Source of the DNA: a bacterium
GTDB taxonomy: Bacteria > Myxococcota_A > Bradymonadia > UBA7976 > UBA1532
Direction: 5' to 3'
DNA length: 47,087 nt
Assembly (NCBI GenBank): GCA_030426945.1
Contig: JAUHXL010000004.1
Coordinates: 1 to 47,087 of the forward strand
Below the pieces are notes generated by a model. That model did no database searches. It worked only from the letters and a program-made list of their open reading frames with translations, and had not been told where the DNA came from. Made by a program: the position numbers and the translations under genes. Shown in pieces: positions 18,118-26,898 of this stretch (positions are counted from its first letter, which is position 1; each line of letters begins with the position of its first letter).

Positions 18118-19554
18118 ATGGAAGGAAGGGAAGCCGTCCACCCCTGCCCCGCCTGCGGCACCGAAGTGCCCGACAACTCGACGGTCTGCCCCAGCTGTGG
18201 TTTCCACGACACGGGGGAGCCGCAGCCCTTCGAGGCGGGCACCGTCCTCGAGAGCCGCTATCGGATCGACACCGAGGTCGGTCGGGGCGGTATGGGGGTG
18301 GTGTATCGCGGCACCGACCTCACCCTCAAGCGCCCCGTCGCCATCAAGGCCATGCGCACGCAGGACGCCGACGCCTCGGTGCTCGCGCGCTTCATGCGCG
18401 AGGCCCGCGCGCTGGCGCAGGTGGAGCACCCCGGCCTGGTGCCGGTCTACGCCGTCGGGCGCGAGGGCGGCACCTACTACATGGTGATGAAGTTCGTCGA
18501 GGGCGAGTCCCTGTCGGACGTCCTCAAGGGCGGCGCGCGCCTGCCGGCCGAGCAGGTGCGGCGGCTGGTCACCGAGGTCTGCGGCGCCCTCGGCGCCCTG
18601 CATCGCCACCAGCTGATCCACCGCGACATCAAGCCCGGCAACATCATGCTGGGCGCCGACGGCCGCGTCACCGTGATGGATCTGGGCATCGTCAAGGCGG
18701 TGGGGGAGCAGACGCAGACCACGTCGACCGCGCTCGGCACCCCGCGCTACATGCCGCCCGAGATGCTGACCGACGAGGACGTGGACGGGCGCGCCGACCT
18801 GTACTCGCTGGGCGTCATCGCCTACCAGGCGTTGGCCGGGCAGGCGCCCTTCGACGGGCCCACGCCCATGGCCATCCTCTACAAGCAGGCCCACGAGCCG
18901 CCGCCGCCCCTGCGCAAGCTGGCGCCGGACGTGCCGCGCAACCTCGAGGTGGCCATCGAGCGGGTGCTGGCCAAGGATCCCGCCGAGCGCTTCCCGGACG
19001 CCGCCGCCTTCGTCGAGGCCGTGCGCGCGGACGCCGTCGTGGTGGGCGGAGGCGCCGGCCGGGGCAAGCGCGCGGCGGGCGTCGCCGCGCTGTTGGTGAT
19101 CGGCGGCGTGGTCGCCTGGTACCTCACGCGGCCCCCGCCCACGCCGCCGCCCGCGCCCGACGCGGCGGTCGCCGTGGCGGTGAAGCCGGCCGACGCCGCG
19201 CCGCCGCCGGTGGACGCCGCGCCGCCGCCGGTGGACGCCGCGCCGCCGCCGGTGGACGCCGCGCCGCCGCCGGTGGACGCGGCCCCGCCGCCCGAGGACG
19301 CCGCGCCGAAGCGGCATCGGCCGGTGCGCACCGTGTCGGTCCGGGTCCTCTCGGATCCGTCGGGCGCCCTGGTGCTGGACGGTGGGCGCCGCCTCGGCCG
19401 CACCCCGCTGACGCTGCGCCGCCCGGCGAGCGGCCGCGCCCTCGACCTCGAGCTGCGCCGCGAGGGCTACGCGAAGGCCCGCCTGCGCGTGCCGTTGGAC
19501 AAGGACGGCACGGCCCGCGCCAAGCTCGAGCCGCTGTTCGAGCTGGTCCCTTGA
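18118..19554 (+). CDS. Ser/Thr protein kinase with zinc ribbon and extracytoplasmic PEGA domain
   Basis: 478 residues from ATG 18118; longer starts would run into the divergent gene. Residues 8-28 are a four-Cys zinc ribbon (C10, C13, C24, C27) with the same spacing as the divergent kinase. The kinase domain (about 48-305) is intact: GRGGMGVVY, Lys77 in VAIK, HRDIKPGN (168-175), DLG instead of DFG (188-190), GTPRYMPPEM. One membrane helix (about 322-340), then a Pro-rich linker of PPPVDAA repeats and a C-terminal PEGA domain (about 405-475, SVRVLSDPSGALVLDGGRRLG). The PEGA part should lie outside the cytoplasmic membrane and may sense or bind the envelope. The following TPR/PEGA gene is a plausible partner. 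Confidence 0.93.
   Translation: MEGREAVHPCPACGTEVPDNSTVCPSCGFHDTGEPQPFEAGTVLESRYRIDTEVGRGGMGVVYRGTDLTLKRPVAIKAMRTQDADASVLARFMREARALAQVEHPGLVPVYAVGREGGTYYMVMKFVEGESLSDVLKGGARLPAEQVRRLVTEVCGALGALHRHQLIHRDIKPGNIMLGADGRVTVMDLGIVKAVGEQTQTTSTALGTPRYMPPEMLTDEDVDGRADLYSLGVIAYQALAGQAPFDGPTPMAILYKQAHEPPPPLRKLAPDVPRNLEVAIERVLAKDPAERFPDAAAFVEAVRADAVVVGGGAGRGKRAAGVAALLVIGGVVAWYLTRPPPTPPPAPDAAVAVAVKPADAAPPPVDAAPPPVDAAPPPVDAAPPPVDAAPPPEDAAPKRHRPVRTVSVRVLSDPSGALVLDGGRRLGRTPLTLRRPASGRALDLELRREGYAKARLRVPLDKDGTARAKLEPLFELVP
19192..19296. repeat. In-frame 21-bp tandem repeat (PPPVDAA linker)
   Basis: Four exact copies of a 21-bp unit beginning GACGCCGCGCCGCC (19192-19275) plus a degenerate fifth to 19296, encoding the periplasmic linker between the membrane helix and PEGA domain of the kinase. 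Length variation would change the reach of the PEGA domain. Confidence 0.85.
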
Positions 19555-19633
19555 CGCCGCGTACGCTGCACGGCCCACGCACCGAACCGCCCTTTCGTGG
19601 TAAACCCGACAGCATGAGCAGCGAGGCGGTGAG

Positions 19634-20683
19634 ATGATGCGTCGCGCGTTGTTGTGTCTGGCGCTGGCGCTGGCGCCGGCGGTCGGCGTCGCGGCCACGC
19701 CCGACGAGGTGGCCAAGGCGCGGGAGCTGAGCCGCGCGGGCGCCGAGGCCTTCCGCGCCGAGGACTACGAGAAGGCCCTCGGTCACTTCCGCGAGGCCAA
19801 CCGGCTGGTGCCGCACCCCAACCTCGACGTGAACATCGGCCGCTGCTACGAGGCGCTGCAGCAGCCCGATCAGGCGCTGGTGCACTGCAAGATCGCGCTG
19901 AACGCGCCCGGCGTGCCCGCCTCGACGCGCACGGCGGCTCAGCAATGCGTCGACCGCGTCACCACCGCGCTCGCGCGCCCCATCCTCGAGCTGAAGACCA
20001 CGCCGCCCGGCGCCACCGTGCGCATCGACGGGCGGCTGATGGGCAAGACGCCCTGGCGTGGCGGGGTGGAGCCCGGGCGGCGGCAGCTCGACATCGAGCT
20101 CGAGGGCTACGAGCCCAAGTCGTCGGTGCTCAACGCCGAGCGGGGGAAGACCTACCCGCTGGCCGAGGCCCTGACGCCGGCCGCGGTGGGCGGGCTGCTC
20201 AGCGTGTCCAGCCTGCCGCCGGGCGCCGCCGTCACGCTGGACGGCGAGCTGGTCGGGACGACGCCGGTGCGCGGCTTCCAGCTGGCGGCCCGCAGCTACG
20301 TGCTCGAGGTGAGCCTGGCCGGGTACGCGGCGCACACGACGCCGCTGACGCTGGCCGACGGCGAGCACATCGAGCGGACGATCACGCTGGTGCCCCTCGA
20401 CGGCGTCGGCCCGGGCGTCGCGCGCCCCAAGTGGCCGGCCTGGGCGCTGATGGGCGCCGGCGCGGCGGCGGTGGGCGTGGGCGCCTTCTTCGGGGTCGAG
20501 GCCCTCGGGGCGCGCCAGGACGCGGACGAGCTGGCGCGCACCAGCAGCGATCCGGCCGACCGGGCGCGCTACGACCAGCTCGTGAGCGACATGGAGGGCC
20601 AGCAGGTGACCGCCGACGTCCTCATCCTGTCCGGCAGCGCGGCCGTCGTCGGCGGCCTGACCTGGCTGCTCTGGCCCGAGTAG
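19634..20683 (+). CDS. TPR/PEGA-domain envelope protein
   Basis: 349 residues. MMRRALLCLALALAPAVGVAA is a signal peptide. Residues about 30-100 are TPR-like (AEAFRAEDYEKALGHFREA, NIGRCYEALQQPDQALVHC), followed by two PEGA domains (about 115-180 and 187-255; ELKTTPPGATVRIDGRLMG and SVSSLPPGAAVTLDGELVG) and two hydrophobic segments (about 270-292 and 327-347). Proteins of this layout are common next to Ser/Thr kinases in Myxococcota and probably act as periplasmic scaffolds or kinase partners; the function is unproven. The upstream gene 79 bp away is a kinase with a PEGA tail. Start chosen at the first of two ATGs (19634/19637) after GGCGGTGAG. Confidence 0.85.
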   Translation: MMRRALLCLALALAPAVGVAATPDEVAKARELSRAGAEAFRAEDYEKALGHFREANRLVPHPNLDVNIGRCYEALQQPDQALVHCKIALNAPGVPASTRTAAQQCVDRVTTALARPILELKTTPPGATVRIDGRLMGKTPWRGGVEPGRRQLDIELEGYEPKSSVLNAERGKTYPLAEALTPAAVGGLLSVSSLPPGAAVTLDGELVGTTPVRGFQLAARSYVLEVSLAGYAAHTTPLTLADGEHIERTITLVPLDGVGPGVARPKWPAWALMGAGAAAVGVGAFFGVEALGARQDADELARTSSDPADRARYDQLVSDMEGQQVTADVLILSGSAAVVGGLTWLLWPE

Positions 20684-20692
20684 GCCGGCGGC

Positions 20693-21823
20693 TCAGCGCA
20701 TCAGGAAGTAGGCGGCCGCGGCGCCGCCGGCGATCGCCAGCACCACCCCCACCACCAAGGGCAGGTTGAACCCGCCGGGCGTCGGCGCCGGCGCGACCGT
20801 GCGCGGCACCAGGCCAGCCAGCGTCGCGCGGCTCGGCGGCGCCGTCGGCTGGATGTCCAGGCGATCGTCGCCGCGCAGCAGCGCCTCGAGCGCCTCCGTG
20901 GCCGAGCCGTAGCGCTGCGCCGGATCGTGGGCCATCAGCCGGGCGATGAAGCCCTCGAGCCCGGGATCGACGTCCGGGCGATGCAGGCGCAGCGCGTCCG
21001 GCGTGCCCTGCACGTAGGCCTTCAGCATCTCGGACAGCGTCGTGCCCGGGTGCGGTTTGCGCCCGGCGGTCAGCTCGTAGAGCGTCACGCCCAGCGCGTA
21101 CAGATCGGTGCGCGGCTCGAGCGTGCCCATCATGATCTGCTCCGGCGCCATGTACGCCGGGTTGCCGATCACCTGGCCGGTCATGGTGATGGCCGTCGGA
21201 TCGTCGTCGTCGTCGCCCATGTGCTTCGCCAGGCCGAAGCCGGTGAGGCGCACGTAGGGCGTGCCGTCGGCGCGGCGGCCCATCAGCAGGGCGTCCGGTG
21301 AGATGTCGCGGTGGAGCACCGCCGCGTCGTGGGCCGCCTCGAGCGCGCGCAGGGCGTGCTCGGCCACGGTGCGCACCAGCGGCAGCGAGAGCGGCCCCTC
21401 GGCCGCCAGCTTGGCGCCCAGTGAGCCGCCGTCGACGAACTCGAGCGCCATGTAGGGCGCGTTGTCGGCGGTGAAGCCCGAGTCGTACAGCCGCACCAGG
21501 TGGTCGTTGCGCAGGCGCCCCCAGGTGGCCACCTCGCGGCTGAAGCGCGCGTGGTCCTGGGGGCTGGTGATGCTGTTCTGGGGCAGCACGCGCAGCTCCA
21601 CCTCGCGCTCGAGGTGGATCTGGCGGGCCTTGAAGGTGCGCCCGGCGCCGCCGCGACGCGGCATCTCGGCCAGCAGCGCGTACTTGCCCGACACCTCGTC
21701 GCCCGGCCCGAGCGGCCTCTTCCCGTCGTCGGTGCCCAGGGCATAGAGCAGGTAGCCGTCGTCGGGGCAGCGGTCGCCGGTGTCCGGCGGGTAGTCCTTG
21801 CCGCACATGGGGCAGATGAGCAT
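20693..21823 (-). CDS. Membrane-anchored pseudokinase (Ser/Thr kinase fold)
   Basis: 376 residues from ATG 21823 (an upstream in-frame ATG would add 12 residues and lose the terminal position of the Cys motif). An incomplete zinc motif, C4, C7, C19, with Asp where the fourth Cys is expected. The kinase fold is clear (about 48-305, including NPAYMAPEQIMMG and DLYALGVTLYELTAG), but the active residues are changed: the VAIK Lys is Arg78 (VELRVL), the catalytic loop reads HRDISPDALL, so Lys becomes Ser175 and Asn becomes Ala178, and DFG is GFG (195-197). Phosphotransfer is very unlikely. A C-terminal membrane helix lies at about 353-374. Downstream of the FGE-domain lipoprotein with a 55-bp gap, probably cotranscribed. 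Confidence 0.88.
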   Translation of the reverse strand: MLICPMCGKDYPPDTGDRCPDDGYLLYALGTDDGKRPLGPGDEVSGKYALLAEMPRRGGAGRTFKARQIHLEREVELRVLPQNSITSPQDHARFSREVATWGRLRNDHLVRLYDSGFTADNAPYMALEFVDGGSLGAKLAAEGPLSLPLVRTVAEHALRALEAAHDAAVLHRDISPDALLMGRRADGTPYVRLTGFGLAKHMGDDDDDPTAITMTGQVIGNPAYMAPEQIMMGTLEPRTDLYALGVTLYELTAGRKPHPGTTLSEMLKAYVQGTPDALRLHRPDVDPGLEGFIARLMAHDPAQRYGSATEALEALLRGDDRLDIQPTAPPSRATLAGLVPRTVAPAPTPGGFNLPLVVGVVLAIAGGAAAAYFLMR

Positions 21824-21878
21824 GCGGGCTAGGGTGCCCGCGGCACGCAGGCGAGGCAAGAACGGCGGTCGGGCTGGC

Positions 21879-24800
21879 TCACTCGCCGCCGCAGGCCGTC
21901 AGGCCGACCACGCCCGCGCGGTCGGCCCGGAGCGCCTCGAAGTCGAAGGGCAGGATGAAGCCGGTGCAGGTGTCCGGGTTCGTGCACACGTCGCCCTCGC
22001 ACCCCTCGACCAACAGGGGCTCCTGGAAGCAGTCGGGGCCGAGGAACGAGATGGGCTGGTTGCACAGGTTCTGCGCCGACAGGCCGGCGCGCTCGAGCAC
22101 GCTCTGGGCGCCCGCGCCTCCGAGGTCGGGCAGGTTGCGCGTGTCACCGAAGGTGGAGTTGGCCAGGTCATCGAGCGTCAGGACGAAGGCCAGGGTCCCG
22201 GTCAGCAGGCCGCCCGCGGCGATGTGCGTGGCGCGCATGCCCAGGACGCTGATGCGCAGGCTGACCGGCGTGGCGCGGAACCACAAGCGGCCCAGCCCGC
22301 GCGCGCGACACACCGGCCGCAGCTGCGCGCTGCCCTGTACGGTGCGCACGCGGAAGTTGAGGGTCTCGCTGGGATCGCAGACGCCCTGGTCGATCGTCCC
22401 CAGGAAGGACAGGTTGCCGTCCGCGTTGAGCGTCGCGCTGCCGAAGGTCGCCGGCCACTCGCGGTCGATGTTGGCGAACTCGTCGGGCAGCCCGAACACG
22501 AACAGCGTCGAGCCGCCCTGCGGCGCCAGCGTCGACAGGAAGACGGTGTTCAGAAGCGCCGCCGCCTCGATGTCGCCCAGCAGCACCGGGGGCAGCTCGA
22601 GGCGGCTGAGCACGAAGCTGCCGCACCCGGCCACGTCGTCGGTGGCGCAGAAGTCGCGGAAGCCGGCCGAGCAGTCGCCCGCGCCCAGGCGCTGGTCGAT
22701 GCCCGGGCAGCCCTCGAGCTCGCCGGCGTTCACCGCGTCGAAGTCCGGCCCGCTGCAGGCGCGCGGCGGTTGCCGCCCTTGGTTGCCGGTGCGGAAGTCG
22801 AAGCCCGGCCGGCAGGTAGGCTGGATCTCGGGCATCTGCGGATCGCACCAGCCCGCCGGGTCCACGGTGCGCACGCAGCGGAAGCCGATGATGGGCGCCT
22901 GGGTCGACGAGAAGATCGCGTTGCGCTCGAACAGGCCCATGCGCTGGTGCGAGCCGGTGTAGGCCTGACCGCGGGTGCCCTTCTTGTTGGGCAGCTCGTC
23001 GAAGTCGCAGGCGGGCCCCACGGGATCGTCGGTGCGCACGCCGGCGTAGCGCGGGCGATCCCAGTCGTAGACCCACTCGGACACGTTGCCGGTCATGTTC
23101 AAGAGGCCGGTGGGCGTCGCGCCGTCGACGTTCGAGTAGACCGGGCTGGGCCCCGAGAACGTCCCGGGGCAGCTCGCGTCGCCGGCGCCGTAGATGCCCA
23201 GGCAGGCCTGGCGCGCGCCCTGGCCCGGCTCCCCGCAGACGGCGAGCTCACCGTCGCAGAGGCCCGGCGGCTGCCCGCTGAAGTCGGCCGGCGCGCAGCA
23301 CTGATCCTCGACGCAGCGCGCGGGCGCCGCGTCACCCCAGGAGAAGGCCCGCCGGGGGCCGACGCCCATGCCCGCGCGCTCCCACTCGAACTCGGTGGGC
23401 AGGCGCTTGCCGACCCAGTTGCAGTAGTCGCGCGCCTGACACCAGGTGACGCCGGTGACCGGCAGGTCCGGCAGGCGCGCCGCGGCGCCCGGATCGAGCG
23501 GGTCGACCTGATCCGCGCAGCCGTCGGGCGCCTCGGGCCGGGCCGCGGCGCTGCCCGCCTCGAGGTCCGCCGCCGCCAGCTGCCACGTGCGCCCCGAGGG
23601 GGGCTGGCAGCAACCCGACTGCACGCACTCCCAGTAGGCGCGGATGGACACCTCTTCGCGATCGATGGCGTAGTCGTAGCCCAGCGTCACCTCGCGCGGG
23701 CACTCGCCGGGCAGGCAGCGGGCGGCGGCCTGATCCGAGGCGGCGCGCAGGCGGGCGTTGTCCTCGCAGCCCCGCGTGTCGTCGTTCTCGCACAGGCCCT
23801 GCTGCAGGGGCTGGTCGGCGACCTCGAAGGTCACCATGCAGGGATCGGGGCCGTCGGCGGTGCCGTCGAGCACGCCGTCGCGGTCGTCGTCCTTGCCGTT
23901 GTTGCAGATCTCGACGTTCGGCTCGCAGCCCTGGCCCGCGGGGCGGAAGCCCTCGGGGCAGTCGAGCGCGGTGCACTGCGCGCCGCCGACCCCGCCCTGG
24001 CAGGCCCAGCGGGTCGCCATCTGCTCGCGCTCGCCGCAGGCGGTGAGGCAGGCGAGGTGGTTGGCGCCGACGGCCACGCGGCAGTCCCCCCAGCACTCGG
24101 CGCGCGACAGGGCGTCGGGCTCGAGGGGGCAGGCCTGGGCGCAGGCCTCGAGCGCCGTCTCGCGGGTATCGTCGCAGTTGGTGACGCAGCCGGGATCCAT
24201 GCAGGCGTGCGGCGCGCCGCAGCCCACGACGCGCGGCTGCAGCGTGCAGTCGTCCACGGCCTCGGGCGCCGCGAACCCGGGCGGCTCCCCGCAGACGGCC
24301 ACCACGCGGGCCTCCTCGTCCTCGCGGGCGGGGGGCGCCTCACCGTGCTCGTCGGTGGTGCCGTCGCAGTCGTTGTCGATCAGATCGCAGGCCACCGCGT
24401 CGTCGGGATCCGGCAGCCAGCGCACGCACTGCAGGTTGCCGCCGACGCAGAGCAGGGCGCCCAGCGCGCAGGCGCCCTGGCCCTCGGCGCTGCCGCAGGG
24501 GCTGCACTCGGCCGGATCGAACTCGTCGGTGTCGCCGTCACAGTCGTTGTCCAGCCCGTCGCAGACCTCGTCGTCCGGCACGCAGCCCGCGTCGCCGGCG
24601 TCCACCGGCGGGGCGGCGTCCCCCGCGTCGGCGGGGGGGGCGGCGTCGAGACCCATGTCCGGCTCGACGGGGCCCACGTCCGCGTCGCCCGGCGGGGGGC
24701 CCACGTCCTCGGGTGTCGGGCGGGCGTCCGCGTCGGGCGCGGCGTCCTCGGGCCCGGTGTCCGGCTGGACGAAGGCGTCCTCGAGCGCGAAGTCCGCGCG

Positions 24801-24926
24801 CGCGTCGGCCACGTCGGGCCGCGCGTCTTCGACCGGCTTCACCTGAAAGGGCAGCGGATCGTCCAGCACCAGGCCGCAGCCCGCGAGGGCCAGCGCCAGT
24901 CCGCAGACGAGGGAGGGGGTGCGCAT
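21879..24926 (-). CDS. Large lipoprotein with MopE-type motifs and FGE-sulfatase-like domain
   Basis: 1015 residues. MRTPSLVCGLALALAGC is a lipoprotein signal (lipobox LAGC). An Asp/Ala/Pro linker (about 25-120) is followed by acidic metal-binding motifs (EVCDGLDNDCDGDTDE, DLIDNDCDGTTDE, EICNNGKDDDRDG), Cys-rich segments, then a formylglycine-generating-enzyme-like domain at about 440-700 (VTWCQARDYCNWVGKRLPTE, LLNMTGNVSEWVYDWDR, IIGFRCVR), and a C-terminal beta-rich domain ending in a Cys-containing tail. FGE-fold proteins include true sulfatase activators and many non-catalytic or differently catalytic members; the residues that would prove sulfatase activation are not evident, so a binding or modifying role outside the membrane is inferred. 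The start is preceded by AAAGGA. The pseudokinase follows. Confidence 0.85.
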   Translation of the reverse strand: MRTPSLVCGLALALAGCGLVLDDPLPFQVKPVEDARPDVADARADFALEDAFVQPDTGPEDAAPDADARPTPEDVGPPPGDADVGPVEPDMGLDAAPPADAGDAAPPVDAGDAGCVPDDEVCDGLDNDCDGDTDEFDPAECSPCGSAEGQGACALGALLCVGGNLQCVRWLPDPDDAVACDLIDNDCDGTTDEHGEAPPAREDEEARVVAVCGEPPGFAAPEAVDDCTLQPRVVGCGAPHACMDPGCVTNCDDTRETALEACAQACPLEPDALSRAECWGDCRVAVGANHLACLTACGEREQMATRWACQGGVGGAQCTALDCPEGFRPAGQGCEPNVEICNNGKDDDRDGVLDGTADGPDPCMVTFEVADQPLQQGLCENDDTRGCEDNARLRAASDQAAARCLPGECPREVTLGYDYAIDREEVSIRAYWECVQSGCCQPPSGRTWQLAAADLEAGSAAARPEAPDGCADQVDPLDPGAAARLPDLPVTGVTWCQARDYCNWVGKRLPTEFEWERAGMGVGPRRAFSWGDAAPARCVEDQCCAPADFSGQPPGLCDGELAVCGEPGQGARQACLGIYGAGDASCPGTFSGPSPVYSNVDGATPTGLLNMTGNVSEWVYDWDRPRYAGVRTDDPVGPACDFDELPNKKGTRGQAYTGSHQRMGLFERNAIFSSTQAPIIGFRCVRTVDPAGWCDPQMPEIQPTCRPGFDFRTGNQGRQPPRACSGPDFDAVNAGELEGCPGIDQRLGAGDCSAGFRDFCATDDVAGCGSFVLSRLELPPVLLGDIEAAALLNTVFLSTLAPQGGSTLFVFGLPDEFANIDREWPATFGSATLNADGNLSFLGTIDQGVCDPSETLNFRVRTVQGSAQLRPVCRARGLGRLWFRATPVSLRISVLGMRATHIAAGGLLTGTLAFVLTLDDLANSTFGDTRNLPDLGGAGAQSVLERAGLSAQNLCNQPISFLGPDCFQEPLLVEGCEGDVCTNPDTCTGFILPFDFEALRADRAGVVGLTACGGE

Positions 24927-25065
24927 GTGGCCATCCTTTGCGAAAGGCGCGCCTCGCGTCAACGACGGCGCGGGCCTCGGCCCCACCGCCGCGCGCGCGT
25001 CACCGGGCGAGCTGGCGGGGGTCCCGGCGGGGCCCGCAGACGATGACCCCGCCGGCGGCGCGCTC

Positions 25066-25175
25066 GCAGCGGTCAACGCGCGGCGCCGTCGGGTCGGTGG
25101 GCGCGCGGCGGCCGGCACCGCCGCGCGCGGCGGTCGGGCCGTGGTGTCGCGGCCGGCGCCCGGCTGGCCGCTGAT
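25066..25175. repeat. Degenerate GCGGTCA-heptamer element, copy B3, with internal GC hairpin
   Basis: Within the 292-bp gap 24927-25218, which also must hold the promoter of the FGE lipoprotein. The right arm, minus-strand reading at 25174-25158, is TCAGCGGCCAGCCGGGC, 16 of 17 identical to the left arm of copy B2; the left arm GCAGCGGTCA (25066-25075) is short. Between them is a perfect 11-bp hairpin (GCGCGCGGCGG 25101-25111, loop CCGGCA, inverse 25118-25128). There is no T-run, so a classical terminator for the dehydratase is not supported. Confidence 0.4.
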
Positions 25176-25218
25176 CGCCCGTCGGCGCCGAGCGCTCGCG
25201 GCCCGTCCACGAAGTCCG

Positions 25219-26148
25219 TCAGAGGGGCAGCTTGCGGGGGTCGGTGTTCGCGCCGCAGAGGATCACGCCCACCGGGCCGGGATCGCCGTCGAGCAGGCCG
25301 GCCGCCAGCGCGGCGATGCCGGCGCCGGCGCCCGGCTCGACGACGAGGCGGGCGTGGGCCCACAGCCAACGCTGCGCCTCCAGCAGCGCGGCGTCCTCGA
25401 CGAGCTCGACCCGGTCGAGGCCGGCGCGACAGACGGCGAAGGTCACCGCCCCCGCCTGACCGGCGCCGAGGCTGTCGGCGGCGATGGACTCGATGGCGGC
25501 CAGGCGCACCGGCTTCCCGGCGCGCAGCGCGTCGTACATCGTCGCGGCGCCGTAGGGCTCGACGCCGATCACGCGGCGGCCGCCCGCGGCGAGCGTGGCG
25601 CCCGCGGCCAGGCCGCCGCCGCCGATGGCGACCACCACCGTGCGCACCTCGGGCGCGTCCTCGAGCAGCTCGAGGATGGCGGTGCCCTGGCCCGCGATCA
25701 CGTCGGCGTCGTCGTAGGCGTGGACGTAGTGCAGGCCCTCGCGCTGGGCGCGGTTGCGGGCGGTGCGGTCGGCCTCGGGATAGCCGCCCTCGACGATCTG
25801 GATCTCGGCGGCGGTGGACTCGAGGGCCTCGCGCTTGGCCGCGGGCGTGGTCGCGGGCACGCACACCTGGACCGGCACGCCGAGCAGGAAGCCCGCCCAG
25901 GCGACGCCGAGGCCGTGGTTACCGCCGCTGGCGGTGATGACGCCGTCGCGGGCGTCGCGGCCGAGGCGCATCAGCTTGTTGAGGGCGCCGCGCAGCTTGA
26001 AGCTGCCCGAGCGCTGCAGCGTGTCGAGCTTCAGCACCACGGGGCGCGCGCCGGGGCCGGTCACCGCGACCGTGGGCGTGCGGCGGATCCACGGCGCGAT
26101 ACGCGCGGCGGCCGCGTGGACATCCTCGGGCGTGGGCAGGTCGGTCAT
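25219..26148 (-). CDS. PLP-dependent threonine/serine dehydratase family enzyme
   Basis: Fold-type II PLP enzyme, 309 residues, which would deaminate threonine, serine or a related hydroxyamino acid to a 2-oxo acid plus ammonia. The PLP lysine is Lys51 in SGSFKLRGA; SGGNHG is the phosphate/cofactor loop and GGGGLAAG the Gly-rich loop, followed by GVEPYGA. No C-terminal ACT regulatory domain, so it resembles the catabolic short form (TdcB) or the hydroxy-aspartate/hydroxyectoine-type dehydratases rather than biosynthetic IlvA. The start ATG 26148 has GGAGC upstream. No neighbouring pathway genes resolve the substrate. Confidence 0.87.
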   Translation of the reverse strand: MTDLPTPEDVHAAAARIAPWIRRTPTVAVTGPGARPVVLKLDTLQRSGSFKLRGALNKLMRLGRDARDGVITASGGNHGLGVAWAGFLLGVPVQVCVPATTPAAKREALESTAAEIQIVEGGYPEADRTARNRAQREGLHYVHAYDDADVIAGQGTAILELLEDAPEVRTVVVAIGGGGLAAGATLAAGGRRVIGVEPYGAATMYDALRAGKPVRLAAIESIAADSLGAGQAGAVTFAVCRAGLDRVELVEDAALLEAQRWLWAHARLVVEPGAGAGIAALAAGLLDGDPGPVGVILCGANTDPRKLPL

Positions 26149-26308
26149 CGGGGCAGCTCCGCCAATCGGCGCGCAAAGGGCGCGGTGCCGGCGCGTCCCC
26201 CGCACAGCACGGACACAGGGAGGTCACGCATGCGCCGTCGGACGTGGTCGTCGGTCGAGGTGGACGGGATGTTCGGATCCGGCTGAGCGCGGCGCGGGGG
26301 CCGTCGCC

Positions 26309-26554
26309 TCAGCGCTCCGGCCGGTGACCGCCGCAGAAGCCCTGGTAGCAGGGGATGCCCGCCTGGCACTGGGACGGTCGGATGCAGGACTCGCCCGCGC
26401 GGAGCTTGCAGACGGCCTGGGTCCCCTCGACGACCGAGCAGATCTCGTTCTCGAAGCAGTCCCCGTCGTCGTCGCAGGCGACGTTGTCCTCGGCCTCACC
26501 GCAGCTGGTCAGGCTGAGAGCGGCGGCGCACAGAAAGGCGAACACCCAGCGCAT
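26309..26554 (-). CDS. Small Cys-rich lipoprotein
   Basis: 81 residues. MRWVFAFLCAAALSLTSC is a lipoprotein signal with lipobox LTSC. The mature ~64 residues hold eight further Cys in the pattern seen in myxobacterial Cys-rich modules (CDDDGDCFENEICS, SCIRPSQCQAGIPCY). A good ribosome-binding site (GGAGGATG) precedes the ATG. Function unknown; the longer upstream-extended frame reads through repeat copy 3 and is not a gene. The 160 bp between it and the dehydratase show nothing recognisable. Confidence 0.75.
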   Translation of the reverse strand: MRWVFAFLCAAALSLTSCGEAEDNVACDDDGDCFENEICSVVEGTQAVCKLRAGESCIRPSQCQAGIPCYQGFCGGHRPER

Positions 26555-26636
26555 GGCATCCTCCGGCCAGGAATCGGGGGCATCGTACCTCATGGTCGGG
26601 CGGCGCGCGAGTCGGCAGCGCACCCGGATCGACATG

Positions 26637-26888
<252 letters not shown>

Positions 26889-26898
26889 GCGACGGTAT

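Noticed and set aside
21879-24926. Genuine sulfatase-activating formylglycine-generating enzyme
   Set aside because: The domain is FGE-like, but the required Cys pair is not evident, there is no sulfatase gene nearby, and the protein is a surface lipoprotein.
25101-25128. Intrinsic terminator for the dehydratase
   Set aside because: A perfect GC hairpin but no T-run follows on the minus strand, and it lies about 90 bp beyond the stop inside a repeat-like region.
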